A stretch of 38,504 nucleotides of DNA. Origin: Lentisphaerae bacterium GWF2_44_16 (lineage in GTDB: Bacteria; Verrucomicrobiota; Lentisphaeria; Victivallales; GWF2-45-14). Of the stretch, positions 26,481-34,664 are shown one piece after another. Both the position numbers and the translations under genes were made by a program. The stretch's first letter is position 1, and every line of letters begins with the position of its first letter. Below the pieces are notes generated by a model that saw only the letters and a program-made list of their open reading frames with translations, did no database searches and was not told the origin of the DNA. The DNA is taken from NCBI GenBank assembly GCA_001803225.1, contig MHBF01000101.1, positions 1-38,504 on the forward strand, written 5' to 3'.

Positions 26481-27218
26481 ATGATGAAATTATCAGTTAT
26501 AATACCGGCGCACAATGAAGAGGACTGTATAAGTCCTACATTGGAGTCCCTCGTAGACAAACTGGAACTCAATAACATTGATTATGAGATTCTGGTTATT
26601 GCCGACCACTGTACGGACGCCACTGAAAGCATTCTGGAAAAATTTGCCGTAAAGAATTCCCGGATAAAGTGGGCAGGAAACGAAAAAGAAGCGGGTTTCG
26701 GGATGGCGGTAAGGGCCGGATTGGATCTTTACACCGGAGATGCCGCGGCGATATTCATGGCTGACAGTAGCGACAGTCCTTCGGATATCGTCAGCTATTT
26801 CAGGTTCATCGAAAATGGCGCTGAATGCGTGTTCGGCTCGCGGTTCATAAAAGGCTCGGAAGTTATTGACTATCCAGTCCACAAGCTTTTTCTGAACAGG
26901 CTGGTGAACTTCGGCATTAAACTGATTTTCCGGCATGGCTATAATGATACGACAAACGCTTTCAAATGTTATCGTCGTGAAGTAATAGACGGCTGCCGTC
27001 CTTTTCTTTCAAAGCATTTCAATCTCACTGTGGAAATTCCTCTCAAGGCGTTCCTGCGCGGCTATACATTCAAGATTATTCCCATAAGCTGGCATAACAG
27101 GAAGGCCGGAATCTCGAAACTGAAGATAAAGGAAATGGGTTCGCGCTATCTTTTCATAATATTCTATTGTGTTCTTGAAAAGCTGCTTTCGCGCGGCGAT
27201 TATCTCCGTGGAAGGTAA
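26481..27218 (+). CDS. Family 2 glycosyltransferase (dolichol-/polyprenyl-phosphate mannosyltransferase-like)
   Basis: 245 aa; tandem ATGs at 26481 and 26484. The GT-A fold begins SVIIPAHNEED, with VIADHCTDAT, GFGMAVRAGLDLYTGDAAAIFMADSSDSP and GSRFIKGS. In the usual DxD place the sequence reads MADSSDSPSD, a common variant in this family. ISWHNRKAGISKLKI near the end corresponds to the R/K-x-G-x-S-K segment of polyprenyl-phosphate sugar synthases. It probably transfers a hexose from a nucleotide sugar to a lipid carrier or glycan. It has no transmembrane tail beyond the weak hydrophobic YLFIIFYCVL. It is monocistronic and convergent with the metallopeptidase-like gene. Confidence 0.88.
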   Translation: MMKLSVIIPAHNEEDCISPTLESLVDKLELNNIDYEILVIADHCTDATESILEKFAVKNSRIKWAGNEKEAGFGMAVRAGLDLYTGDAAAIFMADSSDSPSDIVSYFRFIENGAECVFGSRFIKGSEVIDYPVHKLFLNRLVNFGIKLIFRHGYNDTTNAFKCYRREVIDGCRPFLSKHFNLTVEIPLKAFLRGYTFKIIPISWHNRKAGISKLKIKEMGSRYLFIIFYCVLEKLLSRGDYLRGR

Positions 27219-27233
27219 TAGGAGGAAAACCTG

Positions 27234-28874
27234 TTATTTTCTTTTGTTTTTGTCATTCAACGGATCGTAGTTTTTTGACCTTGTGACATAATTGTCGTTA
27301 TTCCAGAAAGAGAGAAAATCCTCTTTGAATTTACTCATGTCCACGCCTTCCCATGCGGTTTCCGTGGCTTTTTTGGGGTTGCCTGTGGCGAGAAGGGCGT
27401 CATAATATTTCATTGGTATTTCGGAGTAGTTGTTTTTGTTTTTCAGAATAGGCGCGCCTTTGTAAAGGAAATACATGATTCCCCAGGATAGAGTGTAGTT
27501 GTCAGAACGGCCTTTTTCAGAATAAAATTCCTCCCGGTCCATGTGAAGGAGTGCTGGAATGTTCAGACGGTTTCTCTGGACGAGTCTGTCCATTTCCTGG
27601 CAGCGTTTTGTGATTTCCATTTCAAAGTTATCTTTGCCTTTGAATTTAATTCCCTCAAAAAAGGTGGCGTTGCCTTCGTCAAACCACATTGATATTTGGC
27701 TTTTATCCGAGGCGTAATACATGTATTGATGGAAGCCTTCATGATAAAGCACAAAGAGAACCATCTTATTCAAGTCCTGCCCCTTGAGATTGTCAATAGG
27801 TGAAACGGCAAGCTCCTTTTTGTGGGATGCCCAGAAACCTATGCTCCAGAGCAGATCGGAATTTCTTCCGAGATAGGCAAGATATTCATCCCTGTCTTTG
27901 AACACCTTCAGGACACTTACCTCTTTAAGAGGTTTTTTTATGGGATAAAAGCTCTGAAAAACTTTTCTGCACTGCTCTATGTTTTTTTCGATATCGCCTA
28001 TGAGTTTCTTGCTTTTGAGATTTGAAACTATTATATAATTTTCGGTTTCAAGAAACCACCAGTCTTTTAAATTTTTAATGTTGCTGATTACATTTTCACG
28101 GCTTGCGATATATTCGTCAGTCCATTCTTTTTTCTTCCTGCTGTTTTTGGTAGTGAGCTGTTTGTTGTCGGTTTCTTTGAATGAAGAGAAAGAGATTGAA
28201 CTTATCGACTGGAGTATTGCGCTTGAGCTTTTTTTAATGTCCATATATCTATCCAGCTGATAAAGTACGGCGTATCTGTTATCAGGTTTTTTAGGATCGC
28301 AGACCACATATACCTCTTTGTATTCTTTTGAATTTTCCTCAAGTTTATATTTTAATATCTTAATGGATGGACTGCTTTTTACAGTTTCGGGGGACGTATT
28401 AACTTTGGATGAGAGAAAAAATTCAAGCCACGGTACGACATCATCATCTCCGAATTTATTACTTTCCTCTTTTTCATTCCATTTATCATATGTTTCCCTT
28501 AAAACAAATTTTCCGAGAATGAGTTTCATTCCTGAGGGAGGGCGCTTGTTTATTCTGCAGAGAAGCATGGTGCAGTTTTCGCCTTCCCATTTAGCTATAT
28601 ACTGTTCGTGCATCCACAATTCAAAAGGTGAAAACGCATCTATTTTTTTTGTTCCCTTGCTGTCTGAATATGACAACGGATAGGTTGTTATAGGTGTTAT
28701 AGGAATAGCCTTGGCGTTCCTCATAACTTTGATTTTAATACCTTCTGAGGATATGCTTTCTTCATTGCCTGCCTGAAACCAGAATTTTTTTTTCCCGCCG
28801 GAGGCCCCTAAGAGTGAAATGAAAATAAAAGCGGAGACTGTAAAGAGAATTAATTTTTTCATATGCCTGATCAA
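27234..28874 (-). CDS. Secreted HExxH metallopeptidase-like protein (DUF1570-like)
   Basis: 546 aa. The likely start is TTG at 28874 with GGAAGGA upstream, overlapping the TGA of the kinase gene; an ATG at 28862 is an alternative. A signal peptide covers residues 1-25. The N-terminal half is beta-rich without a recognised domain. At about residue 375 the sequence reads YHEGFHQYMYY, an HExxH zinc motif, followed about 20 residues later by WFDEGNATFFEG, giving the third ligand Glu in the gluzincin (DUF1570/M1-like) arrangement. It is probably a zinc peptidase or a binding relative acting outside the cytoplasm. Translational overlap with the kinase-LRR gene links the two. Confidence 0.8.
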   Translation of the reverse strand: MIRHMKKLILFTVSAFIFISLLGASGGKKKFWFQAGNEESISSEGIKIKVMRNAKAIPITPITTYPLSYSDSKGTKKIDAFSPFELWMHEQYIAKWEGENCTMLLCRINKRPPSGMKLILGKFVLRETYDKWNEKEESNKFGDDDVVPWLEFFLSSKVNTSPETVKSSPSIKILKYKLEENSKEYKEVYVVCDPKKPDNRYAVLYQLDRYMDIKKSSSAILQSISSISFSSFKETDNKQLTTKNSRKKKEWTDEYIASRENVISNIKNLKDWWFLETENYIIVSNLKSKKLIGDIEKNIEQCRKVFQSFYPIKKPLKEVSVLKVFKDRDEYLAYLGRNSDLLWSIGFWASHKKELAVSPIDNLKGQDLNKMVLFVLYHEGFHQYMYYASDKSQISMWFDEGNATFFEGIKFKGKDNFEMEITKRCQEMDRLVQRNRLNIPALLHMDREEFYSEKGRSDNYTLSWGIMYFLYKGAPILKNKNNYSEIPMKYYDALLATGNPKKATETAWEGVDMSKFKEDFLSFWNNDNYVTRSKNYDPLNDKNKRK

Positions 28875-31800
28875 TTATGTTCCTTCCAGAAGTTTTCAGC
28901 CGCTGCCGGCGGCCATTTTGAATCTATGTATTTAAGAGATGTCAGTTTTCGTAAAAATTTTAGATTTGAAACGCTTGTGGGGATAGCCAATTTTTCAAGG
29001 TTTTTACAATCTGTCAGGGGTGAAATATCTTTCAGGTTTTCGCATCCCTGAAGGTTAAGCTCCAGCAGAGGCATTCCGCGCAGAGGGCTGATATCGCTTG
29101 TTTTGGCCCCGGTAAGGTCGAGTTTTTCCAGCTTCATTCCATTGAGAACGCTTAGATCACTCAGATTTGAAAAGGGGATAAAGAGATAAACAAGAGACAT
29201 ATTTTTCAGTGTGCTGATATCAGTTATGCCTGGCGGAAGGTAAAGGCTTTGGAGCGGCATATTTTTCAGAACGTCAATTCCTGAAATTTTGGCTTTTGCT
29301 ATGTACAGCGCTCTCAACGGCATATCTTTCAATGGACTGATGTCAGTTATTTCCGAGTCTATGTAAAAGTTATTGAGAGGCATATCCTTTAAAGCGCTGA
29401 TATCGCTAATGCCGGAATTTTTAAGGAAAAGTACTCTCAGCGGCATTCCATTTAAAAAACTCAGATCTTTCAGCTTGCAGTTCAGGTGCAACTCATGAAG
29501 AGGCATTCCCTGCAATGTTTCTATGTTATCTATGGTTTCCGAACTCATGAAAAGTGCTTTTATCTTCAATCCCTTGAGAGGGCTGATATCCTTTATTTCA
29601 GGAGATTTGCTCAGGTCTATAACGGCCAGCTTTCCGAATTCATGCTTGAATGTTCCCAGACCATTGTAGTCAGGATTCGCTTCCTTGAGTTGCCTCTGAA
29701 TATCCTTTTCAGTGTTCTCTTTTTCAGAAACAGGAGAGTTTCCACGGCTTTGTATCCTGTTCTGCCTTTCTTTCATGTGTTCCGAGATTCTCTGCATTAT
29801 ATCGGTGAGGTTTGAGACGGCGGATTTATTGTCAGCCGCATATTTTGTCCCGCTGTAATTTTTATTGAAAGCGTCCAGTTCTTTTAACACTTCGTGCACC
29901 AGTCTTTCATGGGGCCTTTTCTTCGGCATTTCGGGAAATATTTTTCCGGGTTCACTTATGAATTCCTGAGATAGGCCGAGCATCTGGAATATTTCAGGCA
30001 ATTTTTTTGCGGCGGCGGCCTCAAGTTTTTCAGTATCCATGGCCATTATCTGCTCCTGAAACGTGTTTGAAAGCGGGCCGGTTTCGAGGGCCATTTTTTC
30101 GGCGATGTCATATTTCTTCAATTTAATGGCTTCAATTGTTTTATAAATTCCGAGCTGAGTGTTGTTCATGATGCCCGAAATCCGGTTGAGTTTTTCCCTG
30201 GGGTTGAGTTCGCGGACATTCAACTTTATATAGGTTGAACCGCCGGGGACTTTTTCCTCCATATATATTATGTTTCTTACTTTTTTGATTTTGGTTTTAA
30301 TTACTCCCTTGTTTGTTTCTATCTGTACTTCTTTATTTACATCGTTATTGAAACTGTTAAGCACTATCTTGTTTATGTTATCTTTTTCCAATTCTTTAGG
30401 CGAGATATTCAATTCCGCGGCAATATCCTTGAATTTGGGATTTTCAAGCATTTTCTGGACGCCGTTGAAGTTTTCCTTTATCAGTTCCGAGACAAGGGAC
30501 GCGAAAAACTGTTTTTTTCTGTCTTCCCGGGCTTTTTCCATTTTATTTTTTTCTTCGATGTATTTATTTTTCATTTCAATGCATGAATTGGCCAGTTTTC
30601 CGCGTTCCTCTGAACTTTCAGGCGCCAGTTTTGCCGAATAATTTTTGTATATATCCGCGGCTTTGTCAAAGTCTTTGCTATTGATGAGCGCTTTTGCCTG
30701 CGAGTTCAATTCCGCAATGAGGGCTTTTACGGCTTCCTGTTTTCTGTTTTGCGCCTTTGATATTTCGAGTTCCGCCATCATTTTGTATTTTGTGTTGGGG
30801 AATTTTGTTTTGATTTCATTGAAATTTTTGATTATCATTTCAAAGCTTTCGGGATTTTCAGACGCGTAATTCATAGCGAAGTCCCAGATTTCCCGTCTGT
30901 TTTTATCACTGGGATCTTCTGTTGGCGCTGCCGGCACTGGGGTTGGGGCTTCATTCTTTACAACAATTTTTCCCGAGGGTTCTTCCCTGACATTGTTTTC
31001 TTCTCCGGCGTTGTTTTTTTCCGGGGCTGTTTTGAGAATTTCGTTGAATTTAGCTGTTTCCGTTTTGATGTAATATGCCGACGCCGCTATTACCAGAAGC
31101 AGTATGGCTGTAAACAGATACATTAGGTAGGAACGTTTTGAAGGTATTTTATATCCCGCTTCCTGCATTGATTGTGGTTTGTCGATGATGAGGGTCCCCT
31201 CATGCAGTTTGGCTTTCGGACGGTCTTTCATGGATTGGTATCTGCTGATTATCTGACTTGGGGTTGCCTGCATTACCTGTGACTGGTTTTTATCCGGTCT
31301 CTTGGTATCGGGAAATTGTCCCTGCAACACCATATTTATATCTTCTATGACATCCTCCCAAGTCTGCTGGCGGTCTTCCCTGTGTTTTGCCATCATGGTT
31401 TCTATGAGAGCGACGCATTGTTCCGAAAGTTCCTGATTTCGTTCTATAGGAGAAGGAAAGGGCTCAAGCATATGCTTGCTTATTATCCCGACAACAGTCG
31501 TAGCGTCATAAGGCACAGTTCCAGTTACCATGTGGTAAAGAGTTGCGCCTAAAGAGTATATGTCCGAGCGGCAGTCTATATCTTTTTCGCCCATGCCCTG
31601 TTCAGGGCTCATATAATGGGGTGTGCCTATGATGGTGCCTGCCATGGTCATCTGAGCGCCCTCTTCGGAAACGGTCTTGGATATTCCCATATCCATAAGT
31701 TTAGGCATGCCTTCGGAGTCTATCATTATGTTTGCGGGTTTTATATCGCGGTGGAGTATTTTAAATTTATTCCATGCGTATTTGAGGGCGTCCGCTATGT

Positions 31801-32269
31801 CGCGGATTATGAAAAGAGCTTCTTTTTCAGGGATTTTAGTGTCTATTTTAATCCTGTCCATCAGCTCTGTCCCGTCAATGTATGAAATTGCCAGATAGTA
31901 AAAGCCCTTATCAACTCCGGCGTCGAAAGCGGTAACGATATTATTGTGGTCCAGCTTGGCGGAAGTTTTCACTTCATTCATAAAGCGGCTTACAAAAGAG
32001 GCATCCTGAATTAAGGCGGGGGAAAGTATTTTTATGGCGACTTTACGGGACATCGCGGTCTGGCAGGCGAGCCATACTTCGCCCATTCCGCCTGCGCCGA
32101 GTCTGCGTTCAAGCGTGAAACCGGCTATTTTCATGCCTTCTTTTATACCGGGCATGGGGACCATTATACAGCTGTTGCATGACGGACATTGCGCGGTGCC
32201 GCCGCACATTGTTTCATCGGCTTCTATCTCTGCCTCGCAAACGGGGCATAAAAATGTAATTTCCGGCAT
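28871..32269 (-). CDS. Transmembrane Ser/Thr protein kinase with N-terminal zinc ribbon and extracytoplasmic leucine-rich repeats
   Basis: 1132 aa from ATG at 32269 (MPEITFLCPVC, with purine-rich AGGGGGA upstream); an in-frame ATG at 32314 lacks a Shine-Dalgarno. Order: zinc ribbon (CPVC...CPSC, about 8-35); Hanks-type kinase about 50-325 with GAGGMGEVW, AIKIL, the catalytic loop HRDIKPAN, LMDMGIS (DMG in place of DFG), GTPHYMSPEQ and DIYSLG; a transmembrane helix at about 385-405 (YLMYLFTAILLLVIAASAYYI); a long helical, lysine/glutamate-rich region about 450-860; about ten leucine-rich repeats of about 22 residues from about 890 to the end, with the repeated core DISPLKxMPL. Catalytic residues are intact, so it should be active. 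The LRR domain probably faces the periplasm as sensor. It is translationally coupled to the secreted HExxH protein. Confidence 0.92.
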   Translation of the reverse strand: MPEITFLCPVCEAEIEADETMCGGTAQCPSCNSCIMVPMPGIKEGMKIAGFTLERRLGAGGMGEVWLACQTAMSRKVAIKILSPALIQDASFVSRFMNEVKTSAKLDHNNIVTAFDAGVDKGFYYLAISYIDGTELMDRIKIDTKIPEKEALFIIRDIADALKYAWNKFKILHRDIKPANIMIDSEGMPKLMDMGISKTVSEEGAQMTMAGTIIGTPHYMSPEQGMGEKDIDCRSDIYSLGATLYHMVTGTVPYDATTVVGIISKHMLEPFPSPIERNQELSEQCVALIETMMAKHREDRQQTWEDVIEDINMVLQGQFPDTKRPDKNQSQVMQATPSQIISRYQSMKDRPKAKLHEGTLIIDKPQSMQEAGYKIPSKRSYLMYLFTAILLLVIAASAYYIKTETAKFNEILKTAPEKNNAGEENNVREEPSGKIVVKNEAPTPVPAAPTEDPSDKNRREIWDFAMNYASENPESFEMIIKNFNEIKTKFPNTKYKMMAELEISKAQNRKQEAVKALIAELNSQAKALINSKDFDKAADIYKNYSAKLAPESSEERGKLANSCIEMKNKYIEEKNKMEKAREDRKKQFFASLVSELIKENFNGVQKMLENPKFKDIAAELNISPKELEKDNINKIVLNSFNNDVNKEVQIETNKGVIKTKIKKVRNIIYMEEKVPGGSTYIKLNVRELNPREKLNRISGIMNNTQLGIYKTIEAIKLKKYDIAEKMALETGPLSNTFQEQIMAMDTEKLEAAAAKKLPEIFQMLGLSQEFISEPGKIFPEMPKKRPHERLVHEVLKELDAFNKNYSGTKYAADNKSAVSNLTDIMQRISEHMKERQNRIQSRGNSPVSEKENTEKDIQRQLKEANPDYNGLGTFKHEFGKLAVIDLSKSPEIKDISPLKGLKIKALFMSSETIDNIETLQGMPLHELHLNCKLKDLSFLNGMPLRVLFLKNSGISDISALKDMPLNNFYIDSEITDISPLKDMPLRALYIAKAKISGIDVLKNMPLQSLYLPPGITDISTLKNMSLVYLFIPFSNLSDLSVLNGMKLEKLDLTGAKTSDISPLRGMPLLELNLQGCENLKDISPLTDCKNLEKLAIPTSVSNLKFLRKLTSLKYIDSKWPPAAAENFWKEHN

Positions 32270-32333
32270 TTCCCCAAATCCCCCTGATTTTCCAATACTC
32301 CAAAATTGCCTCATAAATGTAAAATTTCAACTT

Positions 32334-32363
32334 TTGTGTGATAAATAGTTAAACTGCTATAAA
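32334..32363 (+). promoter_or_regulatory. Putative sigma70 promoter upstream of the AAGGAG hairpins
   Basis: TTGTGT (32334-32339), 18-bp spacer, TATAAA (32358-32363). A start near 32370 would place a short hairpin (CGGC-AAAT-GCCG, 32371-32382) at the very 5' end of the transcript. It is divergent from the kinase gene. Confidence 0.45.
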
Positions 32364-32401
32364 GAGAATCCGGCAAATGCCGAAAAATGTAATTGTGTAA
32401 A

Positions 32402-32447
32402 GTTCTGCAAGGAGGCGGAACGGGAATGATACAGAAAGGAGTCTGTA
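32402..32447 (+). promoter_or_regulatory. Two tandem RNA hairpins with identical AAGGAG hexaloops (CsrA/RsmA-like site)
   Basis: Hairpin 1: GTTCTGC (32402-32408) pairs with GCGGAAC (32415-32421), one G-U pair, loop AAGGAG at 32409-32414. Hairpin 2: TACAGA (32430-32435) pairs with TCTGTA (32442-32447), loop AAGGAG at 32436-32441. The second loop is the Shine-Dalgarno of the ATG at 32450. The family rule for CsrA sites is ANGGA(N) in a hexaloop, often as a pair with one copy on the ribosome-binding site; both loops fit ANGGAN exactly and their GGA cores are 27 bases apart. No csrA gene is visible here. Confidence 0.6.
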
Positions 32448-32449
32448 AA

Positions 32450-32578
32450 ATGAAAACTTTTATGCCTGAAAGAACTCGCGGTCATAAGACTTCCAGTCTG
32501 AAAACAATTACTTCTCAGACGGGTATCTTATTGCGCAGTTATCTGAAAGCGCTGAAAAGAACGGGAAGTGTGCTTTGA
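32450..32578 (+). CDS. Small basic ORF, unknown function
   Basis: 42 aa starting MKTFMPERTRGHKT and ending LRSYLKALKRTGSVL. The start has AAAGGAG at ideal spacing, held in the loop of an RNA hairpin. The product is basic, with no hydrophobic segment or recognised motif. A frame extending upstream to 32393 exists but would run through both hairpins and lacks its own ribosome-binding site. It could be a leader peptide or small regulator for the downstream EF-hand gene. Coding status is uncertain because of the short length. Confidence 0.4.
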   Translation: MKTFMPERTRGHKTSSLKTITSQTGILLRSYLKALKRTGSVL

Positions 32579-32812
32579 TTTGTCAGAAACCGTAAAGGAT
32601 TTTGACTTTATCAAAACCGCAAAAGGGGTCGGGGAACAGGTCGGCGTGGATTCGCGTCAGCAAGCTTGAAAAACGCGAATATCACTGAAGTTTCTTCAGC
32701 AAAAACTTCAAGCCTGATTGGTTTTATCCTTCGCCTATGCGTTTCCTGATTTTCATTGACAGTCCTCTTTTCTGAAAACAATTTCAGAATTTTAAGCCTG
32801 GAGGGGCGTCAC
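32579..32812 (+). other. Structured spacer/5' leader of the EF-hand gene
   Basis: 234 bases without a gene. Five inverted repeats are visible: 32597-32618 (TTTTGA/TCAAAA, loop CTTTA); 32650-32657 with 32673-32680 (ATTCGCGT/ACGCGAAT); 32664-32670 with 32707-32713 (GCTTGAA/TTCAAGC); 32685-32699 (CTGAAG-TTT-CTTCAG); 32770-32789 (TTCTGAAA-ACAA-TTTCAGAA) just before the ribosome-binding site. The second and third stems share bases 32664-32680 and cannot both form. A TTGACA at 32756 has no convincing -10. Confidence 0.5.
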
Positions 32813-33976
32813 ATGCAAATCAGCGATTATTCTGTCGAAATGGACAGCAGTCACGAACTGCTCACTTACTCTAAAAAAGAAGAAAGCCTAATTCAATGGA
32901 TTGGTGATGAAAGCGCCAGGAAAAAGGCTTATGAAGACCCTGTTGAGCTCAATCTTTCCGACAAGGCACTTGAGCGCCTTCAGAAGGCGGCAGCTTCAGG
33001 CGCGCCGGAAAATATTGAGGATGCCGTCAAACTCAGCCTTTCTTCTCAAGTAATGAAAGTCCTTTCTATCGACACGGCCACCATTCAGACATCTTCTCCA
33101 AAAGAGACTGAACCGGTTGATTTGGATACCCTCAAGATACAGCTTATTGAAAGTCTTATGTATGCGTTTACCGGGAAAAGAATAAAAATAAAACTCGTGA
33201 ACAGCAAGGATATTGAAGGTGATGGCAATAGCAATCGAAAGAATACGGAAAGCATTCTCAAAAAACTCCCGGGAGGGGAAAAAAGTGGCGCTGAAGCTCA
33301 GAAACCTGCCGGATGGGGCCTTGACTACAATTATTATGAACTTAAAGCCGAATCCGAAACAGTCTCATTCAACTCAAAAGCCCTTGTCAAAACCGCTGAC
33401 GGCAGAGAAATCAACATAGACCTTGCCCTGAACATGAGCCGTTCATTCATTCAGGAAAAGAGCCTCAGTATAAAAGCCGGAGACGCTCTCATAGACCCGC
33501 TCGTTATAAACCTTAACGGAAATATAACAGGTCTTTCCGATACAAAATTCGAGTTTGACCTGGACGCGGACGGGAAAAAAGAACAGATATCCGAGCTTTC
33601 GCAGGGGAGCGCTTTCCTGGCCTTGGATAAAAACAATGACGGCGTAATCAACGACGGAAAAGAACTTTTCGGTCCTTCCAGCGGAAGCGGTTTCGGGGAA
33701 CTTTCCTCATATGATGAAGACAAAAACGGCTGGATTGATGAAAGCGACAGTATTTATGATAGTCTCAGGTTATGGTTCCGGAATTCTGATGGAAGCAACA
33801 GCCTGATGGCCATAGGGCAGGCGGGTATCGGAGCGATATATCTGGGCAGCGCAAACACGCAGTTTTCAATGAATGACGCTGAAAACAATACCAAGGGAAA
33901 ACTGGCGCAGACAGGTTTCTATCTGAACGAGAACGGCACAGCCGGACTGGTTCACGAGTTGGACCTTGCTGTTTAA
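32813..33976 (+). CDS. EF-hand/calcium-binding-loop protein of a conserved uncharacterised family
   Basis: 387 aa from ATG at 32813, chosen for the strong GGAGGGG; a TTG start at 32756 is in frame but lacks one. No signal peptide. The N-terminal half is polar and helical (MQISDYSVEMDSSHELLTYS). Residues about 215-240 read INIDLALNMSRSFI. From about 250: DPLVINLNGNITGLSDTKFEFDLDADGKKE (interrupted), LALDKNNDGVINDGKELFGP, SYDEDKNGWIDESD: two or three Asp-rich DxDxDG-type loops resembling calcium-binding EF-hand or dockerin-like sites. Then IGAIYLGSANTQFSMND. I recognise this arrangement from a family of unknown function widespread in flagellated proteobacteria. Its neighbour at 34055 resembles flagellar rod proteins. 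Cytoplasmic or exported by a non-Sec route. Confidence 0.85.
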   Translation: MQISDYSVEMDSSHELLTYSKKEESLIQWIGDESARKKAYEDPVELNLSDKALERLQKAAASGAPENIEDAVKLSLSSQVMKVLSIDTATIQTSSPKETEPVDLDTLKIQLIESLMYAFTGKRIKIKLVNSKDIEGDGNSNRKNTESILKKLPGGEKSGAEAQKPAGWGLDYNYYELKAESETVSFNSKALVKTADGREINIDLALNMSRSFIQEKSLSIKAGDALIDPLVINLNGNITGLSDTKFEFDLDADGKKEQISELSQGSAFLALDKNNDGVINDGKELFGPSSGSGFGELSSYDEDKNGWIDESDSIYDSLRLWFRNSDGSNSLMAIGQAGIGAIYLGSANTQFSMNDAENNTKGKLAQTGFYLNENGTAGLVHELDLAV

Positions 33977-34054
33977 GTATTTATTATTTTAGAAGTTGCA
34001 TTTTATGTGCTTTTGTGTTAGAATTTGACTTAACGCTTGTAGCGGGGATGTCTT

Positions 34055-34276
34055 ATGAATATTGATTCTGTGTATGAAATTTCGCAAAGGGCCTTGCGGG
34101 ATGATATGAACTCCATGGCCAGAATTGCCAATAACATCGCCAATAACGATGGAGACACCATTGATCTCACCAAGAATATTACCGATATGAAACTAACTCA
34201 ACGTAATTACGAAGCCAATATCGCGGTAATCAAAACCGCCGATGACATGTACAGAGAGCTCCTCAGCTTCTTCTGA
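34055..34276 (+). CDS. Small protein resembling the C-terminal domain of flagellar basal-body rod proteins
   Basis: 73 aa, start preceded by GGGGA. The N-terminal half has SMARIANNIANNDG, the 'N-N-I-A-N' helix of rod/hook proteins; the second half has LTKNITDMKLTQRNYEANIAVIKTADDMYRELLSFF, matching the rod-protein C-terminal signature (Q-R-x-Y-E-A-N-x-x-V-I-x-T-A-D-x-M). True FlgB/FlgC/FlgF/FlgG are 130 residues or more with an intervening domain. Short stand-alone proteins of this type exist in several phyla with unknown role. No other flagellar gene is in the window. It lies 78 bp after the EF-hand gene, probably in the same unit. Confidence 0.8.
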   Translation: MNIDSVYEISQRALRDDMNSMARIANNIANNDGDTIDLTKNITDMKLTQRNYEANIAVIKTADDMYRELLSFF

Positions 34277-34346
34277 CGGCTTATTTTGTGTTTTCTATGT
34301 TTTGCCACGTAACTTCTTCATTATAAGTTTTTAATGAGAATAATTA

Positions 34347-34664
34347 AGGTGTCATTCATCTTTTTTAAGTCATAATATATTAATAGCAAATAAAATACAA
34401 AAGTTACTTTTATTTTTTACGGTATAATTTTTCATTTTTTATTAAATATTATATCTATTTTATAGTAAATAAGACTTGTGTACGTACTTCACGCATAGGT
34501 AAGCCTTGCTTATTAGTACTTCAATTCTTGTGATAAGTCATTTTGTGATAAAATAGAGATATAATTATCAAAAAAACTTAAATTTCAGGCGTAATTTTAA
34601 ATAATAGAATTTATAAGTATTTTATAATAAGTTAGTTAAAATTAATAAATCATGAATGACACCT
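34347..34664. mobile_element. Candidate MITE (318 bp, 13-bp terminal inverted repeats, 4-bp target duplication)
   Basis: The left end AGGTGTCATTCAT (34347-34359) is the perfect reverse complement of the right end ATGAATGACACCT (34652-34664). Both ends are flanked by ATTA (34343-34346 and 34665-34668), consistent with a 4-bp target-site duplication. The interior is strongly AT-rich, has no open reading frame and contains only small repeats (TAAGC-CTT-GCTTA near 34501; TGATAA twice near 34531-34550). It would be a non-autonomous element moved by a transposase elsewhere. No family can be assigned. Confidence 0.6.

Noticed and set aside
29070-29500. DNA-level tandem repeats in the kinase gene
   Set aside because: The repeating signal is the protein-level leucine-rich repeat; the DNA units have diverged and are not an independent repeat array.
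32320-32344. Sigma28-like promoter TAAAATTT...GATAA near the rod-like unit
   Set aside because: The spacing between the two elements is about two bases shorter than the flagellar sigma consensus and the GCC of the -10 is missing. The TTGTGT-N18-TATAAA pattern just downstream is a better fit.
32371-32382. CGGCAAATGCCG as a terminator of the region
   Set aside because: The stem is only four or five pairs and no T-run follows on either strand; it more likely caps the 5' end of the plus-strand transcript.
32756-32812. N-terminal extension of the EF-hand protein from TTG 32756
   Set aside because: It would read through an 8-bp hairpin and the strong GGAGGGG ribosome-binding site that serves ATG 32813, and the TTG has none.
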